This document shows positions 1-6,412 of a stretch of DNA of 9,299 bases, one piece after another. Position 1 is the first letter of the stretch; every line of letters begins with the position of its first letter. The notes beneath the pieces were generated by a model. It saw only the letters and a program-made list of their open reading frames with translations. It did no database searches and had not been told where the DNA came from. The DNA is from Spirochaetales bacterium. GTDB taxonomy: Bacteria > Spirochaetota > Spirochaetia > Sphaerochaetales > Sphaerochaetaceae. The stretch covers positions 1 through 9,299 of the forward strand of contig JAGABK010000199.1 of the NCBI GenBank assembly GCA_017614625.1, given 5' to 3'. Both the position numbers and the translations under genes were made by a program.

Positions 1-845
1 AGTCGGTCAGGAAGGTCGAGGACGAGCTGGGATTCAAGCTCTTCTTCAGGGGAGGGACCAAGACCCGCGCCACGGCGCTGGGCAAGCAGGTGCTCCAGTA
101 CGGAAAGCCGGTGCTCGAGAAATGGATAAGTTTCGAGAACAAGCTCAACGACTACTCCAATCTCAACGAGAGCCATCTGAACGTCTACGCCCCGCCGCTC
201 TTCTGCAAGAGCTTCATTCCGGCGGTGGTGCGCTCCTTCAGGGAAAAGCATCCGAACATCGAGGTCAACGTGGTCGAGGCGGCCAACTCCTCCGAGGCAG
301 AGAACATGGCCGAGAACGAGATCGCCGACATAAGCCTGGTCTGGGAGCCGGTGGCCAACGGGGCGCTCTCCAGGATTCCGGTCTTCAAGTCCGAGCTGCT
401 TCTGGCCATGCCTTCGTCCAACCCGCTTTGCGCCAGCAAGCCTTTCACGGATTTCGACCACATCCCGTCGGTCTCAAGGGAGAACCTGGGCAAGCTCAGG
501 GATTATCCGTTCTCGCTCACGAGCTACAACAGGACCAAAACGATAGTCCAATCCTTTATTGATTCATTGGATTTCGAGCCTATCATCAAGGAACAGACCT
601 CCGTATGGAGCTACCTCATAGACTATGTCATCAACGGCGAGAGAATAGCACTGATCGACGAGCTGGAGTGCACCTCCAACAACGTGGGTCTTCAGAACCT
701 GGCCTTCTACCGCATCAAGGACGCAGACCTGTCCCACAGCGTGGTGGCCTGCTTCTGCACCGGAAAGGTCCTCTCCAAGGCCGTCCACCTCTTCCTGGAC
801 GAGCTGAAGGCCTATCCGAGCATCGCAAGCCGTCCTTATATATAA
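1..845 (+). CDS. LysR-family transcriptional regulator, 5' end outside window
   Basis: This is a DNA-binding regulator with an effector-sensing domain, expected to act in the cytoplasm as a tetramer on a nearby promoter. The reading frame is open from position 3 at the left edge, so the start and roughly the first 35-40 residues are missing; about 280 residues are visible. The first visible residues (SVRKVEDELGFKLFFR, then TRATALGKQV) are the end of the LysR winged helix-turn-helix, which in the family reads like 'I..LE..LG..LF.R......T..G'. After a linker helix, the effector domain begins near visible residue 60 (LNVYAPPLFCKSFIPAVVRS) and continues with the family-typical FREKHPNIEVNV and an ADISLVWEP segment. 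The frame ends at TAA 843-845. A methionine/GTG at 90 is internal to the gene and not the start. It points at the ABC importer operon 104 nt downstream, which it probably controls together with itself; the ligand cannot be read from sequence. The family call is strong. Confidence 0.93.
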   Translation, partial: SVRKVEDELGFKLFFRGGTKTRATALGKQVLQYGKPVLEKWISFENKLNDYSNLNESHLNVYAPPLFCKSFIPAVVRSFREKHPNIEVNVVEAANSSEAENMAENEIADISLVWEPVANGALSRIPVFKSELLLAMPSSNPLCASKPFTDFDHIPSVSRENLGKLRDYPFSLTSYNRTKTIVQSFIDSLDFEPIIKEQTSVWSYLIDYVINGERIALIDELECTSNNVGLQNLAFYRIKDADLSHSVVACFCTGKVLSKAVHLFLDELKAYPSIASRPYI

Positions 846-857
846 GACTCACTTATA
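841..857 (+). promoter_or_regulatory. Candidate LysR-type operator (T-N11-A inverted repeat)
   Basis: Positions 841-846 (TATAAG) and 852-857 (CTTATA) form a perfect 6-bp inverted repeat around a 5-nt spacer. Within it T843 and A855 fit the T-N11-A pattern of LysR-type boxes, and ATAA-N7-TTAT resembles the ATAC-N7-GTAT form. It overlaps the regulator's own stop codon and lies upstream of the binding-protein gene. The repeat is AT-only apart from one G/C pair, so chance is possible. Confidence 0.35.
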
Positions 858-859
858 AT
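854..859 (+). promoter_or_regulatory. Candidate -10 box for the importer operon
   Basis: A perfect TATAAT occurs at 854-859, about 90 nt before the binding-protein start. No good -35 box sits 16-18 nt upstream (831-836 is CGTCCT), so the promoter would need an activator, which suits LysR control. It overlaps the right arm of the candidate operator at 841-857. A weaker alternative pair is TTGTTT at 878-883 with TACGAT at 902-907. The rest of 846-949 contains a small hairpin, TGCCC 913-917 with GGGCA 923-927, just before the ribosome binding site. Confidence 0.3.
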
Positions 860-937
860 GATTTCACATCCTCGAATTTGTTTCTCCGACATGCCCGGTG
901 TTACGATTTAAGTGCCCCCGAAGGGCAAAAAACACTA

Positions 938-942
938 AGGAG
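938..942 (+). promoter_or_regulatory. Ribosome binding site of the binding-protein gene
   Basis: AGGAG at 938-942 lies 7 nt before ATG 950. This fixes the start there, although the same reading frame stays open far upstream into the LysR gene. Confidence 0.8.
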
Positions 943-949
943 AACGAAA

Positions 950-2524
950 ATGAAGAAACTTGCTACTGTTCTGGTGCTTGTTGTTCTTGCAGCTTCCCTC
1001 GTTTTCGCGGGAGGTTCGAAGGAATCAGGCTCCGCTTCCGCAGACGACGGAAACTATATCGACCTTCTCAGAATAGGCGTTTCCGCATGGCCCAAGACAC
1101 TCGATCCGTGCCGCGGAATGGGTCTTGCCAACTGCCGCTGGCTGTATGAGATCTTCGACACCCTGCTTTACTGCGAGGATGACGGAACCATCACCAGCTA
1201 CATCTGCGATTCATGGAAAATGATCGACGACTGCACGTCCGAATACAAGCTCAAGAGCGGAATCACCTTCCACAACGGAGCACCCCTTACCGCCGAGGAC
1301 GTCGCATTCAGCCTCATGAGGGTCCTCAAGCCCACCGACTACGGCATCTCATCCGGTTATCCCGATGCAAACGTCAAGACTATCGTAAGCACGATTGACC
1401 ACTGCGAGGTCATCGACAATCTGACACTGCGCATCGTCACGTCGCAGCCCGATCCGGTCATCTTCCAGCGCCTTGCCGGATACATGAGCGTATACATCAT
1501 CAACAAGGACTACTTCGAGAAGGAGGGTTCGGAGGTCTTCGCAACCCAGCCCGTCGGAACAGGCCCCTACAAAGTCGAGAGCCTCTCCAGCGAGAGCCTC
1601 ATGCTTTCCTACTACGACGGCTACTACGGAGAGAAGCCGATCGCAAACAAGGTCGAGTACTGCTACATCCCCGAGGAGTCCTCTCTGATCGCAGCCGTCA
1701 TGACCGGCGAGATCGACATCGCCCCGGACCTTTCCAAGGACAGCTGGGACGCACTGCATGACAACCCGAAGGTCGATGTCATCAACCAGCCCTACACGGC
1801 AAGCCACCTCTGCAGGATCAACACCACCGAGGACGGAGTGCCATGGAAGGAAGTCAGACAGGCAATGAGCCTTGCCATCGACCGCCAGCTCCTGATCGAC
1901 ACGCTCTGGGGCGGAATGGCCACGGTTCCCAACGGATACAACTACCCCTGCTTCGGCGAGTACTACATCGAGGACTATCCCGAGTACGAGTACAATCCCG
2001 AGAAGGCAAAGGAGCTCGTGAAGAACTCCGGATATGACGGAAGGGTCATCGAGTACAGACTGGTCAACGGCTACTACAAGATGGGCAACGAGGCCGCCGA
2101 GGCAATCGTCAGCATGTGGAGGGACATCGGTCTCAACGCACAGGTCACATTCGTCGACAACTGGAGCCTTCCCGGAATCCAGGGTCTTCTCACCTGGTCG
2201 AACGGCCTGAGGTTCGAGGACCCGATCGGAGGCCTCTGGGTACTCTGGGGCGAGGGAACGACCCTGCAGAAGAGCCTCTGGCACACAGAGGGAACCGCAA
2301 GGTTCAACGAGCTCGGACACCAGCTGCTGATCGAGACAGACGTGGCCAAGAGAAGGGCCATCTACCGCGAGATGATGGAGATCTGGGACGACGAGGTTCC
2401 GGGAATCATCTGGTACTGCCCCGACTCGATCTACGCAATCAGGAACGACCTTGAGTGGAGCTATGCTCCGGGCAAGGGCTACAACTACAGAGCCGACCAC
2501 CTGAAGTTCAAGGCAAGCAACTGA
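950..2524 (+). CDS. ABC importer solute-binding protein, family 5 (peptide/opine type)
   Basis: The 524-residue product is the periplasmic receptor of the ABC importer encoded downstream. Residues 1-20 are a Sec signal peptide (MKK, a hydrophobic core, then LVFA before GGSKES). There is no cysteine at the cleavage site, so a soluble periplasmic protein rather than a lipoprotein is predicted. Family-5 hallmarks are in order: WLYEIFDTLLY (64-74), the GITFHNG-PLTAEDVAFSL region (104-122), VGTGPYKV (202-209), the AMSLAIDRQLLID region (305-317), and YNPEKAKELVKNSGYDG (348-364). Length matches DppA/OppA proteins (about 500-550). The mature part has ten cysteines, five between residues 54 and 95, which is unusual for this family. 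The frame stays open upstream to 605, but ATG 950 has the signal peptide and a good ribosome binding site. The specificity is unknown: the family carries peptides, nickel, opines, sugars and phosphodiester compounds, and the adjacent GDPD/nitrilase gene argues for something other than plain peptides. Confidence 0.93.
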   Translation: MKKLATVLVLVVLAASLVFAGGSKESGSASADDGNYIDLLRIGVSAWPKTLDPCRGMGLANCRWLYEIFDTLLYCEDDGTITSYICDSWKMIDDCTSEYKLKSGITFHNGAPLTAEDVAFSLMRVLKPTDYGISSGYPDANVKTIVSTIDHCEVIDNLTLRIVTSQPDPVIFQRLAGYMSVYIINKDYFEKEGSEVFATQPVGTGPYKVESLSSESLMLSYYDGYYGEKPIANKVEYCYIPEESSLIAAVMTGEIDIAPDLSKDSWDALHDNPKVDVINQPYTASHLCRINTTEDGVPWKEVRQAMSLAIDRQLLIDTLWGGMATVPNGYNYPCFGEYYIEDYPEYEYNPEKAKELVKNSGYDGRVIEYRLVNGYYKMGNEAAEAIVSMWRDIGLNAQVTFVDNWSLPGIQGLLTWSNGLRFEDPIGGLWVLWGEGTTLQKSLWHTEGTARFNELGHQLLIETDVAKRRAIYREMMEIWDDEVPGIIWYCPDSIYAIRNDLEWSYAPGKGYNYRADHLKFKASN

Positions 2525-2553
2525 TTCCAAATTTGAATAATTGTTCACATCAA

Positions 2554-2580
2554 GGGATTGCCGCCTCGTGCGGCAGTCCC
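2554..2580 (+). terminator. Intra-operon hairpin between binding-protein and ATPase genes
   Basis: GGGATTGCCGC (2554-2564) pairs with GCGGCAGTCCC (2570-2580) over 11 bp, including one G-U pair, around the loop CTCGT. The tail GTTATTTG is only moderately T-rich. It starts 30 nt after the TGA at 2522-2524 of the binding-protein gene. Such hairpins after binding-protein genes typically stabilise the upstream mRNA and partly stop transcription, so the receptor is made in excess over the membrane parts. Whether it terminates or only protects cannot be settled from sequence. Confidence 0.7.
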
Positions 2581-2605
2581 GTTATTTGATGACTGGAGGA
2601 TGGTT

Positions 2606-3598
2606 TTGGACGACAACATCATTGAAGTGCGTGGTCTGAAGACCTATTACTACACGGCGACGAAGGTGATCCCCGCCGCCGACGACATCAACTTCTCTAT
2701 GAAGAGAGGCGAGGTTCTGGGAATCGTCGGAGAATCCGGATGCGGAAAGACGACGGTGGCCAGATCGCTCGTGGGCCTCATCAACAGGCAGAACACCAGG
2801 ATCGAGGCCGGAGAGATACTGTTCGAGGGAATCGACCTGGCCAAGGCGACTCCGAAGCAGCTGGAGCATATTAGAGGGAACAAGATATCCATGATCTTCC
2901 AGGATCCGTTCGTGTCCCTCAGCCCGGTCTATACCGTGGGAAACCAGATCGCCGAGGTCATGCGCGCCCACAGCACCGGCAAGGTCGACAAGAAGAAGGA
3001 GAGGGAGACCATCATCGAACTGATGAGGAAGGTCGGAATCCCTTCGCCCGAGTTGAGGATCAAGGATTACGCCTACCAGCTTTCGGGCGGAATGCAGCAG
3101 AGGATCATGATAGCCATAGCCCTCGCGTGCAGACCGGACATCCTGATAGCGGACGAGCCCACCACGGCTCTGGACGTGACCGTCCAGGCGCAGGTGCTGG
3201 AGCTCATCAGGAATCTCAAAGACGAATTCAGCATGAGTGTCATACTCATTTCACATAATCTGGGAATCGTTGCCAACATGTGCGACAGGATCCTGGTCAT
3301 GTACGGCGGAGTGGTCGTGGAGGAAGGTTCGTGCTACGACATCTTCAAGAACCCCCGCCATCCGTACACCAGGGGCCTTCTCATGGCCATTCCCAGCCTG
3401 AAGGAAGACAGGGAGGAGCTGTTCTCGATTCCGGGAACGGTTCCCACGTTCACCGCTCCGGTCTCCACCTGCCGCTTCGCGGACCGCTGCCCGCATGCCT
3501 GCGACAGGTGCCGCGAGAAGGAGCCGGATTTCGTAGACATCGGCCCGGGACACAGGGCAAGGTGCATTTTCGCAGACAAGGAGGTCCTCAATGCCTGA
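2606..3598 (+). CDS. Peptide/opine ABC importer ATP-binding protein 1 (DppD/OppD type)
   Basis: This 330-residue ATPase powers the importer as a pair with the product of the next gene, on the cytoplasmic side of the permeases. Motifs (numbered from the TTG start): Walker A GESGCGKTT 42-50, Q-loop Gln 99 (IFQDP), signature LSGGMQQ 159-165, Walker B ILIADEP 179-185, H-loop His 217. The C-terminal oligopeptide-transporter extension begins near RHPYTRGLL (251-259). It carries Cys 289, 295, 302 and 320, the four-cysteine pattern that binds a [4Fe-4S] cluster in DppD-type proteins, plus an extra Cys 299. Start choice: GGAGG at 2595-2599 is 6 nt from TTG 2606 and directly abuts ATG 2600, so TTG fits better, though ATG 2600 would add only two residues. 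A TTG at 2558 lies inside the hairpin and is unlikely. The 3' end overlaps the next gene by 8 nt, which suggests translational coupling. Confidence 0.93.
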   Translation: MDDNIIEVRGLKTYYYTATKVIPAADDINFSMKRGEVLGIVGESGCGKTTVARSLVGLINRQNTRIEAGEILFEGIDLAKATPKQLEHIRGNKISMIFQDPFVSLSPVYTVGNQIAEVMRAHSTGKVDKKKERETIIELMRKVGIPSPELRIKDYAYQLSGGMQQRIMIAIALACRPDILIADEPTTALDVTVQAQVLELIRNLKDEFSMSVILISHNLGIVANMCDRILVMYGGVVVEEGSCYDIFKNPRHPYTRGLLMAIPSLKEDREELFSIPGTVPTFTAPVSTCRFADRCPHACDRCREKEPDFVDIGPGHRARCIFADKEVLNA

Positions 3599-4574
3599 GA
3601 AGGAGATCCTTATCGAAGCGAAGAACATCAAGAAGCATTTCCCCGTCAAGCGCGGGATGTTCGAAAGGGGCGAGAAGAAGACCGTCAAGGCCATCGACGG
3701 AGTGGACCTTGTGCTCTACAAGGGCGAGACCCTGGGAGTCATCGGCGAGTCCGGATGCGGAAAATCCACGCTGGCAAGGGTCATCATGCATCTGATCCCC
3801 GCCACCGAGGGCGAGGTCTTCTTCAAGGGCAAGCCCGTCGACAAGACCAACATCATGGACTTCAGAAGGAAGGTCCAGATGGTGTTCCAGGACCCGTATT
3901 CGTCGCTCGACCCCAGGATGAGCGTCAAGAGGATAATCGAGGAGCCGCTGCGCGTTCACATGAAAGGCCTCTCCAAGGAGGAGAAGGACAAGATCGTCAG
4001 GCCTGTCGTCGAGAAGGTCGGAATCGAGTTCGACGTCCTGGACAAGTACCCGCACGAGTTCTCCGGCGGCCAGAGGCAGAGGATCGGAATCGCCAGGGCC
4101 CTGGTGACGACACCCGAGGTGCTGATCTGCGACGAGCCGGTATCCGCCCTGGACATGTCCATACAGGCTCAGGTGCTCAACATCTTCCGCGAGCTGCAGA
4201 AGGAGCTGGGCCTTTCGTATCTGTTCATCTCGCATGACATGAGCGTCATCAAGCACGTCTCCGACAGGATCGCGGTCATGTACCTGGGAAAGATCGTCGA
4301 GCTGGCCGACAAGCAGGAGCTCTTCGACAACACGCTCCATCCGTACACGAAGGCCCTGATGAACTCGATCCCCATCCCGGACCCCACGGTCCCGTCGATG
4401 AAGGCCGAGCTCACAGGCGAGCCGCCGAGCCCGATCAATCCGCCGAGCGGCTGCTCGTTCCATGAGCGCTGTCCGTTCGCAACTGAGAGGTGCAAGACGG
4501 AGACTCCGGTCCTGTGCGACCGCGGAAACGGGCATCTTGTTGCCTGCCACCTCAAGGAGGAGACGAAATGCTGA
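3591..4574 (+). CDS. Peptide/opine ABC importer ATP-binding protein 2 (DppF/OppF type)
   Basis: The 327-residue second ATPase forms the nucleotide-binding heterodimer with the preceding product. Walker A GESGCGKST is at 52-60, Q-loop Gln 100 (VFQDPYSSLDP), signature FSGGQ 157-161, Walker B VLICDEP 177-183, and H-loop His 215. The N-terminal KNIKKHFPVKRG and the Q-loop run QDPYSSLDPRM are typical of the DppF/OppF branch. The C-terminal extension (LHPYTKALMNSIP, 249-261) is followed by Cys 288, 294, 301 and 319 in the cluster-binding spacing; Cys 309 and the terminal Cys 327 are extra. ATG 3591 overlaps the preceding stop by 8 nt, and the TGA at 4572-4574 overlaps the permease start by 7 nt. 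All catalytic motifs are intact. Confidence 0.94.
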   Translation: MPEKEILIEAKNIKKHFPVKRGMFERGEKKTVKAIDGVDLVLYKGETLGVIGESGCGKSTLARVIMHLIPATEGEVFFKGKPVDKTNIMDFRRKVQMVFQDPYSSLDPRMSVKRIIEEPLRVHMKGLSKEEKDKIVRPVVEKVGIEFDVLDKYPHEFSGGQRQRIGIARALVTTPEVLICDEPVSALDMSIQAQVLNIFRELQKELGLSYLFISHDMSVIKHVSDRIAVMYLGKIVELADKQELFDNTLHPYTKALMNSIPIPDPTVPSMKAELTGEPPSPINPPSGCSFHERCPFATERCKTETPVLCDRGNGHLVACHLKEETKC

Positions 4575-5491
4575 GCTTCATAATCAAAAGAGTTCTCAAA
4601 GGTCTGCTCTGCGTATGGTTCATCTGGACGCTGGTCTTCGTCCTGGTGCGCGTCACCGGCGATCCCACCGGCTGGATGCTTCCCGACGGCGCCTCGACCG
4701 CTGCGGTCAAGGAGCTGAGGGAGGAGATGCATCTCGACGAGCCCATTATCAAGCAGTACGTCGATTCGTTCCTGGACCTGCTTCACGGCGACATGGGAAA
4801 GAGCTACTACTACAAGCAGGACGTCAAGAAGATCTATTCCGAGCGCCTGCGCAACACGTTCTCGCTCGCAGTCCCGTCGTTCCTGCTGGCAGTGGCCATG
4901 GGAATCGGATTCGGAATAATCGCGGCGCTTAAGCACAACACCTTCGTGGACCGCGCCCTGATGACGATAACCATAGTGGGACACACCATTCCGAGCTTCT
5001 GTTTCGGAATAATCCTCATAATGATATTCAGCGTGACGCTGCACTGGCTACCGACGTTCGGAACCGGCAGCTTCCGGCACATGATAATGCCCATGCTCAC
5101 CCTCGCGTGGGGACCCATGTCATCGATCGCAAGGCTCACCAGAGGCTCGCTCCTGGACGTCATGACCAAGGAGTACATCGACGGAGCCAGGATGAAGGGC
5201 CTGAGCGAGAGGAAGGTCATGGTCAAGCATGCGCTGCGCAACTCGCTGATCTCAGTCGTGACCGTCATGGGAGTCCAGGTCGGTCACATGATAAGCGGAG
5301 CCGTCGTCGTGGAGACGGTCTTCTCCTGGCCCGGAATGGGACAGATGCTGGTCAACTCGGCCAAGCAGAGAGACTTTCCCACGGTCCAGTACGGCATCCT
5401 GCTGGTGGCGTTTTCCGTGACTTTCGTCAACATCCTCGTTGACATAAGCTACGGTTTCCTCAATCCCAAGATCAGGGAAAGCTTCAAGTGA
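4568..5491 (+). CDS. Peptide/opine ABC importer permease 1 (DppB/OppB type)
   Basis: The 307-residue inner-membrane permease forms one half of the translocation channel. It opens with the DppB-type segment MLSFIIKRVLKGLL and a first membrane helix (about 9-29), then a long extracytoplasmic stretch containing LREEMHLDEPIIKQY and GDMGKSY. Further hydrophobic segments are near 97-120, 131-157, 171-187, 230-250 and 275-297. The cytoplasmic coupling loop is YIDGARMKGLSERKVMVKHAL (203-223), the EAA-like motif contacting an ATPase. The family's VVVETVFSWPGMGQMLVNS (246-264) and a C-terminal VDISYGFLNPKIR are present. ATG 4568 is preceded by AGGAGG at 4555-4560 with 7 nt spacing and overlaps the previous stop, so the start is secure and coupled. 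Confidence 0.94.
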   Translation: MLSFIIKRVLKGLLCVWFIWTLVFVLVRVTGDPTGWMLPDGASTAAVKELREEMHLDEPIIKQYVDSFLDLLHGDMGKSYYYKQDVKKIYSERLRNTFSLAVPSFLLAVAMGIGFGIIAALKHNTFVDRALMTITIVGHTIPSFCFGIILIMIFSVTLHWLPTFGTGSFRHMIMPMLTLAWGPMSSIARLTRGSLLDVMTKEYIDGARMKGLSERKVMVKHALRNSLISVVTVMGVQVGHMISGAVVVETVFSWPGMGQMLVNSAKQRDFPTVQYGILLVAFSVTFVNILVDISYGFLNPKIRESFK

Positions 5492-5508
5492 GAAGGGGGA
5501 CGGGAAAC

Positions 5509-6399
5509 ATGAAGGAAAAAGCTTTGCAGTTGGATTCAATGAAGATGAGGAAGGTGAAGGTCAAGAGCGGAAGGCTCCCCATAGGAGTCTGGATCCTGCT
5601 CATCCTCTCCATCTCCCTGATAATCTACGCGTTCCTCGCGCCTGTCCTGTACCCGACGGACCTGGCGGCCACCAACCTCCGCGAGAGACTGGCCAAGCCG
5701 TCTATCTTCGGCCTCTCGGATTCGGGGCACCTGCTCGGAACGGACAACGTCGGACGCGACACGGCCATAAGGCTGCTGTACGCCATCAAGTCCAGCATCA
5801 CGCTGGCCTCGGTGGGACTCCTGACATCCATGGCGTTCGGAATCATCCTCGGAATCCTCGCGGGAATCTGCGGGGGCTGGGTGGACGATGTCGTCATGTT
5901 CATGTTCAATGTCCGACAGGCCCTGCCGTCCATCATCATCGGCATGACGGTCTCCACGATATTCGGCTTCGGAACGGGAATAGTCATCCTGATGACGACG
6001 CTGATCTACTGGACCGGCTTCGCCAGGCACACCAGGGCGGGCATCATGCAGCTCAAGAAGGAGAACTTCATCGAGTGCTCCAGGGCAATCGGCGCCTCGA
6101 CGCCCAGGATAATCGTCGAGCATATCATCAAGAACATCGCATCGCCGCTTATCATCACTTTCACCAACAACATCGGCGCGGTCATCCTTTTCGAGAGCTC
6201 GCTCAGCTTCCTGGGATTCGGAATCCAGCCGCCTCACGCGTCTCTCGGAACGATGGTCAACAACGGAAGGGCTCTGATGGTCACCCAGTGGTGGCAGTCG
6301 CTCATTCCGACGATGGTCATCGTCCTGTTCTGCGTAACGGCCTCGCTCTTCGGAGACTGGCTGCGCGACAGGCTCGATCCGAAGCGCAAGCAGAAGTAG
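5509..6399 (+). CDS. Peptide/opine ABC importer permease 2 (DppC/OppC type)
   Basis: The 296-residue permease completes the membrane channel with permease 1. A basic cytoplasmic N-terminus (KMRKVKVKSGR) leads into the first membrane helix (about 25-47). The DppC-type signature HLLGTDNVGRDTAIRLLYAIK is at 74-94, and hydrophobic segments follow near 97-121, 140-168, 208-230 and 263-283. The coupling loop is ENFIECSRAIGASTPRIIVEH (185-205), and SFLGFGIQPPHASLGTMV (233-250) is the characteristic C-terminal motif. ATG 5509 has a G-rich ribosome binding site (5495-5500, 8 nt spacing). A GTG at 5488 in the same frame overlaps the upstream stop as GTGA and would add seven residues (MRRGTGN); it is a credible alternative. 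The gene ends 13 nt before the hydrolase gene. Confidence 0.93.
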   Translation: MKEKALQLDSMKMRKVKVKSGRLPIGVWILLILSISLIIYAFLAPVLYPTDLAATNLRERLAKPSIFGLSDSGHLLGTDNVGRDTAIRLLYAIKSSITLASVGLLTSMAFGIILGILAGICGGWVDDVVMFMFNVRQALPSIIIGMTVSTIFGFGTGIVILMTTLIYWTGFARHTRAGIMQLKKENFIECSRAIGASTPRIIVEHIIKNIASPLIITFTNNIGAVILFESSLSFLGFGIQPPHASLGTMVNNGRALMVTQWWQSLIPTMVIVLFCVTASLFGDWLRDRLDPKRKQK

Positions 6400-6412
6400 G
6401 GAGGGCGGGAAA

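Noticed and set aside
913..930. Terminator after the LysR gene from TGCCC/GGGCA and the following A-run.
   Set aside because: The stem is only 5 bp and the run after it is A, not T, on the + strand; on the minus strand no gene ends there. It is at most a leader hairpin.
605..949. Extension of the binding-protein frame back to ATG 605, overlapping the LysR gene.
   Set aside because: The signal peptide begins exactly at ATG 950 with AGGAG 7 nt upstream; the extension is an out-of-frame reading of the LysR gene.
1349..2548. A 399-residue minus-strand open frame opposite the binding-protein gene.
   Set aside because: The sense frame is an unmistakable family-5 receptor with a signal peptide; the antisense product is a low-complexity shadow.
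2558..2605. Upstream TTG 2558 start for the first ATPase gene (adds 16 residues).
   Set aside because: It lies inside the stable hairpin, has no well-placed ribosome binding site, and the extra residues do not resemble the family N-terminus.
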